Shown one piece after another: positions 16,136 through 24,259 of a stretch of 43,250 bases of DNA. The stretch lies in assembly GCA_910577075.1 (NCBI GenBank), contig CAJTKV010000012.1, positions 1 through 43,250 on the forward strand. The letters are read 5' to 3'. Position numbers and translations under genes: made by a program. The stretch's first letter is position 1. Each line of letters opens with the position of its first letter. The notes beneath the pieces were generated by a model, which was not told the origin of the DNA, did not search any database, and was given only the letters and a program-made list of their open reading frames with translations. Source of the stretch: an uncultured Bacilli bacterium. Its GTDB lineage: Bacteria > Bacillota_I > Bacilli_A > RF39 > UBA660.

Positions 16136-16183
16136 TTACACAACAGTCTAATGAATTTTGCTGTGTAATATGGTGTTTTTTTG
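16136..16183 (+). terminator. Terminator-like hairpin after the RecD-like gene
   Basis: TTACACA (16136-16142) pairs with TGTGTAA (16162-16168), and a run of seven T follows at about 16175. The stem and T-run are separated by 6-7 nt, so strength is uncertain. The rest of the gap to 16355 is AT-rich and shows no gene. Confidence 0.5.
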
Positions 16184-16354
16184 AAATTTGATTTTGTATA
16201 TATAAAATATAATAATGCTTTTAGTGATATTATATATAATTATTTATTAAAAATATTTGATATTTTTAATAGTGAGTTTGAATTATTCTAAAAATATGTT
16301 ATATATATTATGTCTTGGAGAATATTTTATATGAACTAAATAGATAGGAGAAAT

Positions 16355-16606
16355 ATGTATAATAATTTAGTTAGTTCTACTAGTTATAAAGTGGGAATAT
16401 ATATAAGATTGTCTCAAGAAGATTCTGACAAAAAATATGAATCAGATAATGAGAGCGTTGTTAATCAAAGAAATATATTAACATCTTATTTAAAAGCTAA
16501 TAATTATATTTTAACCGAAGAATATATTGATGATGGATATTCAGGAACTAATTTTTATAGATTCAAATTTCATAAATTAATAGAATATTTCAAGAGAAAA
16601 AACTAA
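16355..16606 (+). pseudogene. N-terminal stub of a large serine recombinase
   Basis: 83 codons matching the start of the resolvase catalytic domain of large serine recombinases: VGIYIRLSQEDSDK, with the nucleophilic serine in RLS, then SVVNQRNIL and YIDDGYSGTNF. The family normally runs to 450-550 aa with zinc-ribbon and coiled-coil DNA-binding domains, all absent here. A stop arrives after FHKLIEYFKRKN and no continuation is seen downstream. AGGAG precedes the start. It is the remnant of an integrase of this or an earlier mobile element and cannot act as one. Confidence 0.85.
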
Positions 16607-16909
16607 ATATGGTAATAGTAAAAATTTTATCTAGACTTATTATAAATAATGTCTTTACAGAATATTATATAGAAATATTTCCCTTGGAAATGAAATAAAA
16701 TTTTTTCCAGTAATAGAATATTTTTATACTCTTAAGTCAATATTTTAAAATTTAGTTTATATATGAGATATGATTCATAAATAAAATTTATTATTTACTT
16801 CATTTAGCCTAGTCAATTTTTGCATTAGCGTTGATTGTGTTCTAATGCTCCTAACTAAAAAGAACGCTTGTGTTCTTTTTTTCATATACTACACTAGAGG
16901 TGATTTATA
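16607..16909 (+). promoter_or_regulatory. AT-rich gap with a leader-like double hairpin
   Basis: The first 200 bp are featureless AT-rich DNA. GCATTAG (16822-16828) and CTAATGC (16842-16848) form a perfect hairpin. It is followed 8 nt later by AAAAAGAAC/GTTCTTTTT (16857-16880), a terminator hairpin ending in seven T. The pair lies directly upstream of the amidase start and could be an attenuator leader or simply the end of an upstream transcript. Confidence 0.45.
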
Positions 16910-17196
16910 TGGCTTTAAGAGTAGTAATAGATCCAGGACATGGAGGTACTGACGGTGGAGCTTCTGGCAATGGAATTGTTGAAAAGAATATGACTTTAGA
17001 TATAAGTAAGGCTATGTATGATGAATTTAAGAGATTAGGTATACCTGTTTATATGACGAGATCAACTGATGAGACTTTAAGTCCAAGTGAGAGAACAAGA
17101 AGAATATTGAATGCATTTGGTAAAGATTCAGATGTTATAGTTATTAGTAATCACATAAATGCTGGGGGTGGGAGGTTCTCTTGCATATGTGATTGA
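16910..17196 (+). pseudogene. N-acetylmuramoyl-L-alanine amidase, truncated (Amidase_3)
   Basis: The ATG at 16910 follows AGAGGTGAT. The first 85 residues are a typical amidase_3: VVIDPGHGGTDGGASG (zinc His), VEKNMTLDI (zinc Glu), VYMTRSTDETLSPSERT and VVISNHINAGGG (zinc His). The family continues for about another 80-90 residues including the catalytic Glu, but here the frame breaks in a G-rich run (17163-17174) and stops at 17196. An alternative frame across the break reads GGSLAYVIDQY and stops at 17205-17207, just before a terminator hairpin, so an internal deletion joined the 5' part to a foreign 3' end. It cannot be active. Confidence 0.8.
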
Positions 17197-17209
17197 CCAA
17201 TATTAAGAT

Positions 17210-17239
17210 AAATCAGTTTATATTAGCTGGTTTTTATTT
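17210..17239 (+). terminator. Terminator after the amidase remnant
   Basis: AAATCAG (17210-17216) pairs with CTGGTTT (17227-17233), allowing one G-U pair, and runs into a T-rich tract (GGTTTTTATTTT). Confidence 0.6.
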
Positions 17240-17293
17240 TGCACATTATTCAATAAATAAATAATTATATATAATATAGATATAGGAGGACCT

Positions 17294-17713
17294 ATGGAAG
17301 AAAAAGTATATAAAATTCAGCCTAATAAAATTCAATGTAAAAAATGTGGAGATATTATAGAATCCACTGATGTTAATGATTTAAAATATTGTAGTTGTAA
17401 ATCGGTAGCTGTAGATGGTGGGACTGAATATATGAAAAGAATTGGAAAACCTAATGATTATATTGAATTATCTTATATAAGAAAATTAGCTAAAATTACA
17501 ATGGAAGACTTTGAAATCATAAAAAGTAATTTAAAGCAAAGTGAGATACTATCTCAAAATAGTATAAAATGTCCAATTTGTAAGTCACTTAGTATATCCT
17601 TAATAAAAGGAGATGGAGAATCAATAATTGGATGTGATATAACTGCAATAGCTTGTCATAGTTGTAAAAAAATTTTTGAATTTTCAGATATTGTTTATAA
17701 AAACAATAAATAA
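17294..17713 (+). CDS. Zinc-ribbon protein (DUF7695-like)
   Basis: 139 aa with two cysteine clusters. The first (IQCKKCGDIIESTD...KYCSCKSVAVDGG) has the CxxC...CxC pattern seen in small zinc-binding proteins of Bacillota mobile elements. The second (IKCPICKSLSISL...IACHSCKKIFEF) is a CxxC-CxxC zinc ribbon. An AGGAGGA Shine-Dalgarno precedes the ATG. It begins the co-directional block that includes the conjugation genes. The molecular role is unknown. Confidence 0.75.
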   Translation: MEEKVYKIQPNKIQCKKCGDIIESTDVNDLKYCSCKSVAVDGGTEYMKRIGKPNDYIELSYIRKLAKITMEDFEIIKSNLKQSEILSQNSIKCPICKSLSISLIKGDGESIIGCDITAIACHSCKKIFEFSDIVYKNNK

Positions 17714-17731
17714 TCTAGGAGGAAGATATTT

Positions 17732-18280
17732 ATGACAGATAAAGTATTGATAAATGCGGGATATAAGGAATCAGATGTTCCAAAAACAGAGCAATATGCA
17801 AATAGATTTTTTCAAAAGAAAATCAAAGATAATAATGGAGTCAAATATTATATTGATGTATATGAATATGAATTAAATGATAGTTACAGTTATGAATTTA
17901 TTTTAGTAACACAAAAAGATAAATTTTGGGTTACTAAAATATATGCAATAGAATGTATGGATTTAGATGAAATAGAATATGAAATTGAAGATATTTGGAA
18001 AAAATGTAAATTTAATTATTATGAATTATATGAGAAAGAAAGAACAACAGAATCTGATATTGATGAAATGGACTTATATGCAAAGAGGCAATTAGAAATT
18101 TTAGAAGAACTAAAAAGGTGTGTGAAGGTAGATTGTGATTTTTATTTAGAACATGATGAATGTTATGAATTTTTAGATTACATTTTAAATTTACAGGCAG
18201 AAATTAATGAGGCAAATGATAATGCAATATGGTGGCACAATAGATATAATGCTATAAAAAAACAAATTGAAACAAAATAA
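17732..18280 (+). CDS. Hypothetical acidic protein
   Basis: 182 aa, no recognised domain. The N-terminal half is predicted alpha/beta (KVLINAGYKESDVP..YANRFFQKKIKDNNGVKYYIDVYEYELNDSYSYEFILVT). The C-terminal part looks helical and ends KKQIETK. It carries no signal or membrane segment. AGGAGGAAG precedes the start, 18 nt after the zinc-ribbon gene, and a terminator hairpin follows. Confidence 0.75.
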   Translation: MTDKVLINAGYKESDVPKTEQYANRFFQKKIKDNNGVKYYIDVYEYELNDSYSYEFILVTQKDKFWVTKIYAIECMDLDEIEYEIEDIWKKCKFNYYELYEKERTTESDIDEMDLYAKRQLEILEELKRCVKVDCDFYLEHDECYEFLDYILNLQAEINEANDNAIWWHNRYNAIKKQIETK

Positions 18281-18288
18281 AAAATGTT

Positions 18289-18312
18289 AGCACCTTAAAT
18301 GGTGTTTTTTTG
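18289..18312 (+). terminator. Intra-operon terminator
   Basis: AGCACC (18289-18294), a 6-nt loop and GGTGTT (18301-18306) are followed by a T7 run. It lies between two co-directional genes 58 nt apart. Confidence 0.7.
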
Positions 18313-18338
18313 TTGGCAAAAATAGAAAGGAGGAACTT

Positions 18339-19244
18339 ATGGCAAAGAATCAAATTCAAATAAAAGATATAGATATTTCTTTAATAGATAGTTTTAAGAA
18401 TCATCCGTTTAAAGTAAATGAGGATTTAAGCTTTTTTGAATTAAGGCAAAGTATTAAAAATAATGGATTATTAAATCCAGTAGTTTTGAGAAAAAAAGAA
18501 GATGGTAGATATGAAATGATTTCTGGACATAGAAGATTGTTAGCTATGAAGCAAAATAATGAGAAAACAATACCTGCTGTAGTTAAGGAATTAACTAATG
18601 ATCAAGCTATTATTGAAATGGTAGATTCTAATTTGCAAAGAGAATTAGTTTTACCAAGTGAAAAAGCATTTGCTTACAAGATGAAATTAGAGGCAATGAA
18701 ACATCAAGGTAAAAAAATTGATACTTTGGATCCTCAGGAGCTAAAGTTAAATACTGTGGAAAAAATAGGTTTAGAATTTGGAGAAAGTGCTACGAATATA
18801 AAAAGGTATATTAGACTTACTTATTTGATTCCAGAGTTATTAGAGTATGTAGATAAAACTGTTCTTAATAGAAATGAACCATTAACAATAGGTATAAAAC
18901 CAGCTGTAGAATTGTCTTTTTTATCAACAACTAATCAACAATTAGTAGCAGATGCCATAGATTACAATCAAGCAACTCCATCTCATGCTCAATCTATTGA
19001 AATCAGAAAGTTAGAAGAACAAAATAAATTAAATGAAGAAGTTTTAGATGAAATATTAAGTGAAGAAAAAGGAAATCAAAAGGAACAAATTACATTTAAT
19101 AGAAAAAGAATAGAAGATGTACTCCCTTCTGAATTATTAAAGAAGGATAAAAGGTATATAGAACAGTACATTATAAATGCTTTAATTAATTATTCTAAAG
19201 ATAAAAAACTTGAAAGGGGTGATGCCTATGATTTAAATATGTAG
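18339..19244 (+). CDS. ParB-like partition/DNA-binding protein
   Basis: 301 aa. The N-terminal ParB/sulfiredoxin-fold domain contains NPVVLRKKEDGRYEMISGHRRLLAMK, with the GHRR box that binds CTP in ParB proteins, followed by IPAVVKELTNDQAIIEMVDSNLQRE. A helix-turn-helix region follows (about 135-185, LNTVEKIGLEFGESATNIKRYIRLTYLIPELLEYV). On conjugative elements such proteins help maintain or regulate the element. No ParA is encoded in the window, so it may act alone as a regulator. The AAGGAGGAAC Shine-Dalgarno is strong. Confidence 0.88.
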   Translation: MAKNQIQIKDIDISLIDSFKNHPFKVNEDLSFFELRQSIKNNGLLNPVVLRKKEDGRYEMISGHRRLLAMKQNNEKTIPAVVKELTNDQAIIEMVDSNLQRELVLPSEKAFAYKMKLEAMKHQGKKIDTLDPQELKLNTVEKIGLEFGESATNIKRYIRLTYLIPELLEYVDKTVLNRNEPLTIGIKPAVELSFLSTTNQQLVADAIDYNQATPSHAQSIEIRKLEEQNKLNEEVLDEILSEEKGNQKEQITFNRKRIEDVLPSELLKKDKRYIEQYIINALINYSKDKKLERGDAYDLNM

Positions 19245-19297
19245 CACCTTAGAATTACTTATAACTTCAATATATAATGTTTTATGAGGTGAAAAGG

Positions 19298-19909
19298 ATG
19301 AAAAAACTGTTTTTTACTTTCGTAATATTCTTTACAATATATTTTCTTTTTACAACACATTATTATAAACAAAGTTCGATAGAACTAGAAAAGGATAATA
19401 GTGAGATTGTAGATGTTGGTAAAGAAAAAGAAGAAAAGAAAGAAGTTGAATCAAGTGAGCTTAATAAAGAAAATATTATTAAAGATACTAAGGATGATCC
19501 TGTCTTTATTCAGAATAATGATTCTAATGATAGTGTTCCTAATAAAAATAATATGGAGGATGATAATGTTAGTAACACTGATGTCATAGATGATAATAGT
19601 AAAAAAGATATAAACGAAAAAGAAAAAAATTCTGAAGGTGCAAAAAAAGATGGCATAGAACAAGTTCCTAATCAACAACTAAAAAAATTAACTATTTGGG
19701 AAGAATTAGGAATAAGTGAATATGACTATTATAATAAGCCGATGTATAGTTGGGAAAAAATAGATTTTAAATCTATGAATGAATGTTTAGAATATGGTGA
19801 CAATTATAAGCCTTATCTTGATGGAGAAGTTTTATATAATTGTCATGATGTATTAAGTACCTCTGGTAAATTTTTAGGGGTGATGTTTGATACAGAAAAA
19901 TTAAATTAG
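19298..19909 (+). CDS. Membrane-anchored extracellular protein with charged linker
   Basis: Start chosen at 19298 because GAGGTG (19286-19291) sits 6 nt before it; the frame is open to an ATG at 19277. The product is 203 aa. It has one N-terminal hydrophobic segment (KKLFFTFVIFFTIYFLFTTHYY), then about 100 residues of Lys/Glu/Asp/Asn-rich low complexity, then a C-terminal domain of about 65 residues beginning LTIWEELGISEYDYYN. That domain has two cysteines (NECLEYG, YNCHDV) that may pair outside the cell. It directly precedes the adhesin and sortase genes, so a surface role is likely. The domain is not recognised. Confidence 0.7.
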   Translation: MKKLFFTFVIFFTIYFLFTTHYYKQSSIELEKDNSEIVDVGKEKEEKKEVESSELNKENIIKDTKDDPVFIQNNDSNDSVPNKNNMEDDNVSNTDVIDDNSKKDINEKEKNSEGAKKDGIEQVPNQQLKKLTIWEELGISEYDYYNKPMYSWEKIDFKSMNECLEYGDNYKPYLDGEVLYNCHDVLSTSGKFLGVMFDTEKLN

Positions 19910-19930
19910 GACTCGATGGAGTTCTTTTTA
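19909..19930 (+). terminator. Terminator overlapping the stop codon
   Basis: GGACTC, a 4-nt loop (GATG) and GAGTTC, with one G-U pair, begin in the stop codon and run into TTTTTATTT. It precedes the adhesin gene. Confidence 0.65.
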
Positions 19931-19963
19931 TTTGCAATAAGTTCTTATAAAGGAGGGAAAATA

Positions 19964-22735
19964 ATGTTTAAAAAGAAAATAAGAATGATATTATTGTTAA
20001 CTTTAGCATTAATTGGTTCAATTGCAGGAATAACTAATGTAAATGCACAAACAGATAAAATCAAAGCTGGTAGTTATGTTCAAGGACCATACTATTATAT
20101 GCATGCAAAAGGCTCACATCTTTTGTGGGAACAAACATCAATGATTATAAGACAAAGTGATGGGGCTTTTGTTTATTGTGTACAACCATTTGTTAAAATA
20201 AGTTCTTCTGCTACTTATGATGTTACAACAGAAGACATGAATGCCGTAGCTAATATAAGTAAAGAAAACTGGAAACGAATTGAAAAATTAGCTTATTATG
20301 GATATGGTTATAATGAAAATGGAATAGACCATACTGATATAAGATGGTATCCTGCAACTCAAATGCTAATTTGGAAATATGCTGATCCTACTGTAGATAG
20401 CTATTTTACTAAAACATTAAAAGGGAATAGAGATGATTCAATTCTAGCAAGTGAAATGGTCGAACTAGAAAGATTAGTTGATGAACATACCATTTTACCA
20501 GCATTTAATGATGTACCAAGTGAAATGGTAATAGGTAATACAATTACAATTAATGATTCAAAAAATGTATTATCAAAATATAATATTGAAAATGTAAAAG
20601 GAGGAACTGTAACAAAAAATGGAAACAGTTTAAATATTACTGCTACGGAAGTGGGAAATATTACATTTGATATAACTAGAAACGGTAATAGATATGGAGA
20701 ACCAACAAAATTATATTATGCTGTAGATAGCCAAAATGTAGTTAGGAGAGGTAATATTGATCCAACTAGAACTAACTTAGAAATTAAAGTTGTAGGTGGT
20801 AAAGTTACTCCCAACAAATATGATGATGAAACACTTACTAATACTCCACAAGGTGAAGCAACTCTTGAAGGAGCTGTTTATGGAATTTATAAAGATGATG
20901 GTACAAAAGTAGGGACTGTTACAACTGGTAAAGATGGTAAAGCAACATCAGATTATTTACCAAGTTTAGGTAGATTTTACTTATTGGAAGAAATGGCATC
21001 TACTGGATATCAATTAGACAAAAATAAATATTATTTTGAAATAACAACTAATAATTTATTTCCAGAAGTTCAAGTGTTTGAAAAAGTTATTAGTTTAGAT
21101 TTTGACTTTACCAAAGTATATGCTAATGATAAAACTGGAATTATGACACCAGAAGTTGGAGTAGTATTTGGAATTTATAATAACAAAGGTGAAGAAGTAA
21201 GAAGATTAACTACTGATTCACAAGGAAATATTAAATTTAGATTACCTTATGGAACTTATACAGTAAAACAGTTAACATCAACTTTTGGACACGAAAAAGC
21301 TGATGATTTTACTATTGAAGTAAAACAAACTGGAACTGTTGTTAAAAAGGTAATTGCCAATGCTGAAATTAGAGCAAAATTAAAAGTTGTAAAAGTTGAT
21401 TCAGAAACAGGTAATGTTATTAAAAGAAGTGGTATTAAGTTTAAAATATTAAATACTGATACAAATGAATATGTATGTCAAAATATAACTTATCCTACAA
21501 GTCAAAAAGTATGTGTTTTTGAAACAGATAAAAACGGTGAATTTATTACACCTTATGAATTATCAAGTGGACATTATGTTCTAGAAGAAGAGGATCAAGT
21601 TATTGATGGATACTTATGGAATAAAGTATCTCAACCATTTACTATTGGTGAAGATATGGAAGTAATAACAGATTCTGAATATGGAATAATTTTCACTACT
21701 AAGTTTGAGAATACACCAGTTAAAGGAAGAGTTGAAATAAATAAAACAGCAGAAGAAGTCGTTATCAAAAATGGAAAATTTGAATATACTTCTAAAAAAA
21801 TTGAAGGAGTGTTATTTGGCTTATATGCTAATGAAGATATCATTTATAATGGTAAAGTAGTTCTAACTAAAGGTACTAAAGTAAGTGAAGCTAAAACTGA
21901 TAAAGATGGACATATTTCTTTTGGAAATTTATATTTAGGAAAATATTATATTCAAGAAATATCTACTTTAGATAAATATATTTTAGATTCTAATAAATAT
22001 GAGTTTGAGCTTACTTATAAAGATCAATATACACCTGTAATAATTGAAACTAAATCTCTTTTAAATATCTTAAAGAAAGGTACTTTAGAGTTTACTAAAA
22101 CTGATGTTACTACTGGTAAAGCAATTGCAGATACTAGGATAGAAGTTTATACAGAAAATGATGAGTTAATATTTACTGGAACTACTGATAAAGAAGGAAA
22201 AGTAATTATTGAAAACTTATTTATTGGTAAATTCTATATCATTGAAACAGAAGCTTCTACAGGTTATAGATTAAGTGATGAAAAGGTGTTTTTTGAAGTC
22301 GAGGATAATGGAGAGATAGTAAAAGCCGAAATGACTAATGAAAAAATTACATCTACAGTTAAAATTCATAAGATAGATCAAGACGGAAATACTTTAGCAG
22401 GAGTAGAAATCGGTATATTTGATTTAGATGGTAATTTAATAGATTCATATATAACTGATGAAAATGGCTTAATTGAAATTGAATTAGAATATGGAAAATA
22501 TTATTATCAAGAATTAAGTACCATTAATGGATATATTTTAAATGATGAGAAGGTTTATTTTGATGTAACTGAAGATGGAGCTATTATTGAAAAAACTTTA
22601 GTTAATACTAAGGAAGAAGTTAAAGTTCCAAATACTGAAGCAAATGATTTAAAAGTCCTTTTAATTACAGGAACATTATTAATGTTAGGTGGAACTGCAA
22701 TAATTATATATGGAAAAAAGAAAAATAAAAAATAA
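19964..22735 (+). CDS. Thioester-domain Cna-B (SpaA-like) surface adhesin
   Basis: 923 aa from the ATG at 19964, which has AGGAGGG 7 nt upstream; an in-frame ATG at 19916 lacks a site. A signal peptide covers about 1-28 (ending NVNA). Residues 30-230 form a TQXA-type thioester domain: YCVQPF near residue 72 supplies the Cys that would bond to a Gln, and WYPATQMLIWKYA follows. Then come about six prealbumin-like Cna-B/SpaA repeats (for example LEGAVYGIYKDDGTKVG...YLPSLGRFYLLEE). The tail is a sorting signal: VPNTEA near 888, a hydrophobic helix (VLLITGTLLMLGGTAIIIY) and KKKNKK. It is probably covalently anchored by the overlapping downstream sortase and may mediate donor-recipient or host contact. 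Confidence 0.9.
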   Translation: MFKKKIRMILLLTLALIGSIAGITNVNAQTDKIKAGSYVQGPYYYMHAKGSHLLWEQTSMIIRQSDGAFVYCVQPFVKISSSATYDVTTEDMNAVANISKENWKRIEKLAYYGYGYNENGIDHTDIRWYPATQMLIWKYADPTVDSYFTKTLKGNRDDSILASEMVELERLVDEHTILPAFNDVPSEMVIGNTITINDSKNVLSKYNIENVKGGTVTKNGNSLNITATEVGNITFDITRNGNRYGEPTKLYYAVDSQNVVRRGNIDPTRTNLEIKVVGGKVTPNKYDDETLTNTPQGEATLEGAVYGIYKDDGTKVGTVTTGKDGKATSDYLPSLGRFYLLEEMASTGYQLDKNKYYFEITTNNLFPEVQVFEKVISLDFDFTKVYANDKTGIMTPEVGVVFGIYNNKGEEVRRLTTDSQGNIKFRLPYGTYTVKQLTSTFGHEKADDFTIEVKQTGTVVKKVIANAEIRAKLKVVKVDSETGNVIKRSGIKFKILNTDTNEYVCQNITYPTSQKVCVFETDKNGEFITPYELSSGHYVLEEEDQVIDGYLWNKVSQPFTIGEDMEVITDSEYGIIFTTKFENTPVKGRVEINKTAEEVVIKNGKFEYTSKKIEGVLFGLYANEDIIYNGKVVLTKGTKVSEAKTDKDGHISFGNLYLGKYYIQEISTLDKYILDSNKYEFELTYKDQYTPVIIETKSLLNILKKGTLEFTKTDVTTGKAIADTRIEVYTENDELIFTGTTDKEGKVIIENLFIGKFYIIETEASTGYRLSDEKVFFEVEDNGEIVKAEMTNEKITSTVKIHKIDQDGNTLAGVEIGIFDLDGNLIDSYITDENGLIEIELEYGKYYYQELSTINGYILNDEKVYFDVTEDGAIIEKTLVNTKEEVKVPNTEANDLKVLLITGTLLMLGGTAIIIYGKKKNKK

Positions 22736-23330
22736 GATCTGGTTTATAGTGATCGGCTCTTTCCTATTTTTAATAGGATTCTCTTTAATTAGTTACGATT
22801 ATTTATCTAATAAAAACTTTGAAAATATAGAGGATAATGCCTTAAATGATTTTTATCAAAATGAAACAATAGTTAATGATGAGGAATTTACTGAAGATAC
22901 TCAAGAAAAAGAAGAAGTGCAAGAGCAAGTAAAAATAGAATATATTGCTGTACTTAAAATCCCTAAAATTAATTTAGAAAGAGGTCTAGTAAATCCAAAT
23001 AGTTATTTAAACAATGTTAATTACAATGTAGAAATCGTAAAAGGATCTTCGATGCCTGATCAAGAAAATGGAAATGTCATTTTAGCTGGACATTCTGGCA
23101 GTGCAAGAATATCTTATTTTAGAAACTTAGATAAGTTAACTTTAGATGATCTGGTTTATATTAATTATAATAATAAAGTATATTCATATAAAGTAACGGA
23201 TATTTATGATATAGATAAAACTGGTAAAGCAGAAATAATTAGAGATAAAAATAAAAGTACACTTACATTAATTACTTGTAGGCATAATACAAAAAAGCAA
23301 ATAATAATAATTTGTGAATTAGAGCCTTAA
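22710..23330 (+). CDS. Sortase, dedicated to the upstream adhesin
   Basis: 206 aa with an N-terminal membrane segment (IWFIVIGSFLFLIGFSLISY) and an extracellular linker. The sortase fold begins at IAVLKIPKINLERGL. The catalytic His is in ILAGHSGS (about residue 128) and the Cys in TLITCRH (about 189). The position where many sortases carry the essential Arg (NTHR-like) reads NTKK, so Lys may substitute. It overlaps the adhesin gene by 26 nt and lacks its own Shine-Dalgarno, so translation is coupled and this sortase should anchor the VPNTEA-tailed adhesin. Confidence 0.88.
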   Translation: MEKRKIKNKIWFIVIGSFLFLIGFSLISYDYLSNKNFENIEDNALNDFYQNETIVNDEEFTEDTQEKEEVQEQVKIEYIAVLKIPKINLERGLVNPNSYLNNVNYNVEIVKGSSMPDQENGNVILAGHSGSARISYFRNLDKLTLDDLVYINYNNKVYSYKVTDIYDIDKTGKAEIIRDKNKSTLTLITCRHNTKKQIIIICELEP

Positions 23331-23338
23331 AGTTTGTA

Positions 23339-23390
23339 GCACCTTTTTCTTTTAAAATAATATTATTTATAATTAAAATCATGGAGGTGC
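23339..23390 (+). promoter_or_regulatory. Possible Shine-Dalgarno-sequestering element
   Basis: GCACCT (23339-23344) is the exact complement of AGGTGC (23385-23390), the Shine-Dalgarno of the next gene. The two are 40 nt apart in AT-rich RNA. A related GTAGCACCTT lies at 19241-19250 upstream of AGGTG at 19287-19291. Such pairing could modulate translation; alternatively both are eroded terminators. Confidence 0.35.
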
Positions 23391-23393
23391 AAT

Positions 23394-23714
23394 ATGATTA
23401 GAACGGATATGGATGAAGTATCAGATGAGGAGTTTTTCAGAGTTGTTGCTCCTTGTGAAGAAATGGTAACTAATTATGTTAAAGATAATTTTTTTAATCA
23501 ATATATTGCTTTTCATATAGCAGTATATTTTAGAGGCAATGCAATGTGGCAACAATCATTTTCTAATCAAGTAAGTACAGCTATAGATGATTTATCACAA
23601 TTTACAAATGCTGACTGTGATTTTGAATTAGTAAAGAAGATATTAGAAGAAACATACGAGTTAAAGATAACGAGTGAATCACCACTAAAAATTGAAGATA
23701 TTATAAAACAATAA
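23394..23714 (+). CDS. Hypothetical cytoplasmic protein
   Basis: 106 aa, acidic and probably helical, with no domain I recognise. Features include DEEFFRVVAPCEEMVTNYVKDNF and IAFHIAVYFRGNAMWQQSF. The strong GGAGGTG Shine-Dalgarno and the position between the sortase and replication genes support a real element-encoded accessory gene. An extended -10 follows, before the next gene. Confidence 0.7.
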   Translation: MIRTDMDEVSDEEFFRVVAPCEEMVTNYVKDNFFNQYIAFHIAVYFRGNAMWQQSFSNQVSTAIDDLSQFTNADCDFELVKKILEETYELKITSESPLKIEDIIKQ

Positions 23715-23746
23715 TACTTTTCACAAAGTTAACTTTATACAATAAC

Positions 23747-23755
23747 TGATATAAT
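23747..23755 (+). promoter_or_regulatory. Extended -10 promoter inside the element
   Basis: TGA followed by TATAAT (23750-23755) is a TGn-extended -10 element 20 nt before the ATG at 23775. The same TGATATAATT string recurs at 30263-30272 before another gene, suggesting a repeated element promoter. Confidence 0.55.
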
Positions 23756-23774
23756 TAAATGTAAGAGGTGGATT

Positions 23775-24233
23775 ATGGAAAGGTGTTTTGATTATTCTAA
23801 AGGAAAAGTAGATAAAACAAATAAAAAAAGAATTATATTTATTAATAGAATGTCTTATCTTATGCAAGAGTTTGATAGTACAAGTAATGAAGTAAATGAG
23901 CTTATTGATTGGTTATTTTGTCTTTCAGAAGGAGTTCCATATCATGATCCTACTTTAGATGTATCTAAAAATGATTATAATTTAAAGCCATTAGAATACA
24001 TTAATCGGAATAGACTAATTAAACAAGTTTGGAATAATGATATGCATTTATATTCGTATGCTATGTTATTACATGAATATAATTATTGGTCTAATAAGGA
24101 TGTTCTTACTGATATTATTAAAGAGATATATTTTAGATTAGATAAAATAATCCATCCATCTGATGGTAGCCACCGTGATTATGAAGATATAAAATATTAT
24201 GTAGAAGTTGATTATGAAGATGAAGAGCAATAG
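23775..24233 (+). CDS. Hypothetical protein
   Basis: 152 aa, without recognised motifs. It is rich in aromatic residues and Asp (WLFCLSEGVPYHDP, YSYAMLLHEYNYWSNKDV) and has an acidic tail ending DYEDEEQ. AAGAGGTGG provides the Shine-Dalgarno, and its own extended -10 lies just upstream. Its 3' end forms a terminator hairpin. Confidence 0.7.
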   Translation: MERCFDYSKGKVDKTNKKRIIFINRMSYLMQEFDSTSNEVNELIDWLFCLSEGVPYHDPTLDVSKNDYNLKPLEYINRNRLIKQVWNNDMHLYSYAMLLHEYNYWSNKDVLTDIIKEIYFRLDKIIHPSDGSHRDYEDIKYYVEVDYEDEEQ

Positions 24234-24246
24234 CTCTTTTTATTTT
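24223..24246 (+). terminator. Terminator overlapping a stop codon
   Basis: AAGAGC, the loop AATA and GCTCTT form a 6-bp stem spanning the stop codon, followed by TTTATTTT. Confidence 0.65.
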
Positions 24247-24259
24247 GGAGGAATGTAAT

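Noticed and set aside
19277..19297. Upstream start codons at 19277, 19916, 24245, 35843, 38409 and 39490
   Set aside because: Each overlaps or precedes the real Shine-Dalgarno or a terminator; the downstream starts have correctly spaced ribosome sites.
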